DNA of 53,798 bases from Myxococcales bacterium (GTDB lineage Bacteria; Myxococcota_A; Polyangia; Palsa-1104; JAEUJZ01), in the NCBI GenBank assembly GCA_016794465.1, contig JAEUKA010000063.1, forward strand, positions 1 through 53,798. Reading direction: 5' to 3'. Shown piece by piece: positions 51,676 through 53,798 of this stretch (its first letter is position 1; every line of letters starts with the position of its first letter). Below the pieces are notes generated by a model, which made no database searches, was not told the DNA's origin, and saw only the letters and a program-made list of their open reading frames with translations. A program made the translations under genes and the position numbers.

Positions 51676-53798
51676 ATGCGTACAGACCGTTTGGCGTGGC
51701 TCTTTGGGCTCGCGGCAGTGTGGCTGGTCGGCTGTGACAAGCCGTGTGAGACAACGGCGCAGTGTGGGGAAGACGGCATGTGCGTCGCTGCCCTGTGTCA
51801 GCCCCTCGTCTGTGAAAAGACGATCTTTGCGATCGATCCAGCCAGCGGCGAGTGCGTTCCGCTGTCGGGCTGCTTCCTCACCGATGCGCAGCGCGACTGG
51901 CACACTTGTAGCGACGATCCGTGCCTCTCTCAAAGTGAAGACAGCTGCATTCGGGACGCGCGCTGCCAGCCGGTGTACGCCAATCCCAACGTGTCAGCGA
52001 GCAAGAGCCTCGGCAGTGAGGACCGACCCAACACCGCCAACGTCGCCTGTAGCGGTGGCACCGTGGATGGTCCCAGGCTGCCCGGCGACCTAAAAGTCAG
52101 CTCTGCCGGCGTCAACAACGGCGACACTCCCAAACATCCGCAGTCGAGCAGTTGCTTGCTGGTTGACGGCAGCGCCCGCGTCTACAGCGGCTGCCGCACT
52201 CCCCCGCGCATCGCCCCGCAGAAGCCCTGTGAGCAGCTCACCGCCAGCGACTGCGCCACCCGCCGCGACTGCTCCGAGAGTCCACCGAGCACGTTTGGCC
52301 CCGGCAGGCTGGTCCCGCCGTCCCCCGATGGCAAGCCCATCACCGAGAGCGACCCGAGCGGCGTGCCTCCCTTCGAGCAAGGTACCTTCGGCCAGTGCTT
52401 CACCCGCTTCACCCCACCGGCCAGCGACTGCGGCTCTGCCAGCGCCGCCGGCTGTCTGCTCAGCTCCACCTGCCAGCCCATCGGCAGCCGCTGCTACTGC
52501 CCGCCCGGTGGCCAGTGTGACTGCGAGGGTGGCAGCTTCCTCGGCTGCGAGCCCAACGATCGCCTGCGTCGCTGCAGCACCAGCGCCGACTGCTCTGCCG
52601 ATGAGCGCTGCGACAACGACGAGGCCTGCATCGCCCCGCGCACCTTCGCCAGCGCCCAGAGCAGCCAGAGCCCCGTGCCCGGCAGCCCCAGCTGTATCGG
52701 CGCCTGCGTCCCCAAAGGCTGCGCCGGCCTCGGTGAAGTGATGTGCAACGCCCACTCCGAGTGTGACGGCGGCAGCTACGGCACCATCTGCCGACCCAAG
52801 CCCTACTGCGCCGGTGGCCGCATCAACGAAGGACCCTCGCCGACCGATGATCCCGCCCGACCCGGCACCAATAACTGCGGCTGCGACAGCGCCTTCACCG
52901 GCTGTGGCGCCCAGACCCCCGTCGCCGACCTGCGTACCGAGCGCAGCCTGCTCGTCCGCGACCCCGAGATCATCGACGACCCCGCCTTTGCCATCGACAG
53001 CGTGTTTGGCAAGCTCGCTCCCTCCGGTCAGGTCGATGCGTTTGCCGCCAGCCTCCTCAACCAAATCGGCGCGGCCAAGACGCTGTCGAATGGCGCGATC
53101 TCTGGCCAGCGCAGCGGCTTTTCCAGCTTCGTCAAAGAGCTGAGCCCCGAGCTTCCCGGCGTCGCGCAGCGGCTGGCCGGCCTGGTCCACACCACCGCGC
53201 TCATCAATCGGCTCGATCTGGCCAAGCCCGGCTCGTGCGGAGAAGCCCGCCTGACCTATGCCCTGACCCGCGCCTACACCGATGGCAACCAGCGCCTGAC
53301 CTTGATTGTCGAGCTGAAGGTTCCCGACGATGGCAACGGCTGCCGCACCGTCGCCCAGCGCTGGGCCGAGCTGTCTTCCCTCGACAGCCTCAGCGAGCGC
53401 CGCACCCGCCTTTCCGCGATCTACAAAGATCTGCTGGTGCCCGCCGGACTCGGTCAGCTGCGCACCAACGAGTTCTTAAACCGCAGCGGTGGCGAAGCCT
53501 GGGAGCTGCGTGAGTTCCGACTCGGCGCAAGCGGCCTTCCCGAGCTGGCCCCGGTGGCCCAGACCGTCGACTCGCGCAAGCTCAGCAGTCCCGACCTGCG
53601 CACCTGGCTGACCGCCAACGCCGCCGCCCTTCATGCCGGCAGCGCCGAGATTCCGACCCAGTACTTGGCCGCTGTCTCCCGCGAGGATGGCGGACGGCTC
53701 CGCTTCTCCAGCACCGACCCCGCCCTCAAGACCGTCGAGCAGGATCTCAACGCCCAGTCCTGCGCCGGCTGCCACCTGACCGAAACCAAGTCGCCCTT
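51676..53798 (+). CDS. Cys-rich lipoprotein with possible haem c motif, runs off the right edge
   Basis: At least 707 codons, no stop before the edge. ATG at 51676 follows a strong AGGAGGA site. The signal peptide ends at lipobox WLVGC. The first ~430 residues hold many Cys-rich motifs (CETTAQCGEDGMC, CDNDEACIAP, CSADERC-like STSADCSADERCDN) typical of the disulfide-rich surface lipoproteins that are abundant in myxobacteria. A less Cys-rich domain follows (GFSSFVKELSPELPGVAQ, LTLIVELKVPDDGNGCR), then SCAGCHLTE, a CxxCH haem attachment site, at the very end. An extracytoplasmic electron-transfer or surface role is inferred. Confidence 0.85.
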   Translation, partial: MRTDRLAWLFGLAAVWLVGCDKPCETTAQCGEDGMCVAALCQPLVCEKTIFAIDPASGECVPLSGCFLTDAQRDWHTCSDDPCLSQSEDSCIRDARCQPVYANPNVSASKSLGSEDRPNTANVACSGGTVDGPRLPGDLKVSSAGVNNGDTPKHPQSSSCLLVDGSARVYSGCRTPPRIAPQKPCEQLTASDCATRRDCSESPPSTFGPGRLVPPSPDGKPITESDPSGVPPFEQGTFGQCFTRFTPPASDCGSASAAGCLLSSTCQPIGSRCYCPPGGQCDCEGGSFLGCEPNDRLRRCSTSADCSADERCDNDEACIAPRTFASAQSSQSPVPGSPSCIGACVPKGCAGLGEVMCNAHSECDGGSYGTICRPKPYCAGGRINEGPSPTDDPARPGTNNCGCDSAFTGCGAQTPVADLRTERSLLVRDPEIIDDPAFAIDSVFGKLAPSGQVDAFAASLLNQIGAAKTLSNGAISGQRSGFSSFVKELSPELPGVAQRLAGLVHTTALINRLDLAKPGSCGEARLTYALTRAYTDGNQRLTLIVELKVPDDGNGCRTVAQRWAELSSLDSLSERRTRLSAIYKDLLVPAGLGQLRTNEFLNRSGGEAWELREFRLGASGLPELAPVAQTVDSRKLSSPDLRTWLTANAAALHAGSAEIPTQYLAAVSREDGGRLRFSSTDPALKTVEQDLNAQSCAGCHLTETKSP

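Overview
The window reads as chromosomal DNA of a GC-rich, Gram-negative, predatory/soil-type bacterium, most likely a myxobacterium or another Myxococcota lineage. The grounds are a geosmin synthase, several secreted proteins and lipoproteins of myxobacterial style, two proteins ending in an AgmX/PglI (TonB-like) C-terminal domain, two degenerate Ser/Thr-kinase-like proteins, a FadL-type outer membrane protein, and mostly GC-rich codon use. This is inference from gene content; no rRNA is present.

Layout. 1-2.1 kb: a decayed stretch with Cys/His-rich small reading frames on the minus strand. 2.1-5.2 kb: a secreted AgmX-type protein followed by a broken IS21-family element. 5.3-14.0 kb (minus strand): the most striking unit, a five-gene operon of two-domain geosmin synthase, two paralogous family 2B encapsulin shell proteins with inserted cyclic-nucleotide-binding-like domains, a polyprenyl-diphosphate-synthase-like protein and an MscS-type channel carrying four EF-hands. 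14.0-20 kb: a frameshifted secreted protein, two conserved hypotheticals, an 11-bp tandem repeat array, a very large surface lipoprotein-like protein (six Big2-like plus fourteen propeller-type repeats) and a short relative. 20-23 kb: a three-gene ATP-dependent DNA ligase operon. 23.2-24.7 kb: tRNA-Leu(CAG) and a CCA-adding enzyme. 24.8-33.6 kb: AgmX protein, lipoproteins, a pseudokinase operon with a TlpA-like thioredoxin, and FadL. 33.7-37.3 kb: a second, tail-anchored pseudokinase and an inositol-monophosphatase-like enzyme. 37.4-41.4 kb: a PF10118 metal-dependent hydrolase and Baeyer-Villiger-type monooxygenase operon, a dihaem cytochrome and an exported hypothetical. 41.5-53.8 kb: VWA/CoxE-like protein, P-type ATPase, EVE protein, a lipoprotein, an orphan N6-adenine methyltransferase, an AarF/UbiB kinase, a YkgJ cysteine-cluster protein and a Cys-rich lipoprotein that runs off the right edge.

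How the genes may work together. In the encapsulin operon the terpene pathway order is readable: a prenyl synthase homologue, a cyclase that turns farnesyl diphosphate into germacradienol and then geosmin, and a shell that would house the cyclase. The cyclase carries three copies of a short motif (.P.G[IL]G[TS].[AG].R) in its unstructured linker and tail, which are candidate shell-docking sequences. The last gene overlaps the prenyl synthase by 4 bp and couples a mechanosensitive channel with a calmodulin-like calcium sensor to the same transcript. The second aspartate motif of the prenyl synthase is lost and the nucleotide-binding pockets of both shells are degenerate, so neither can be assumed to work in the textbook way.
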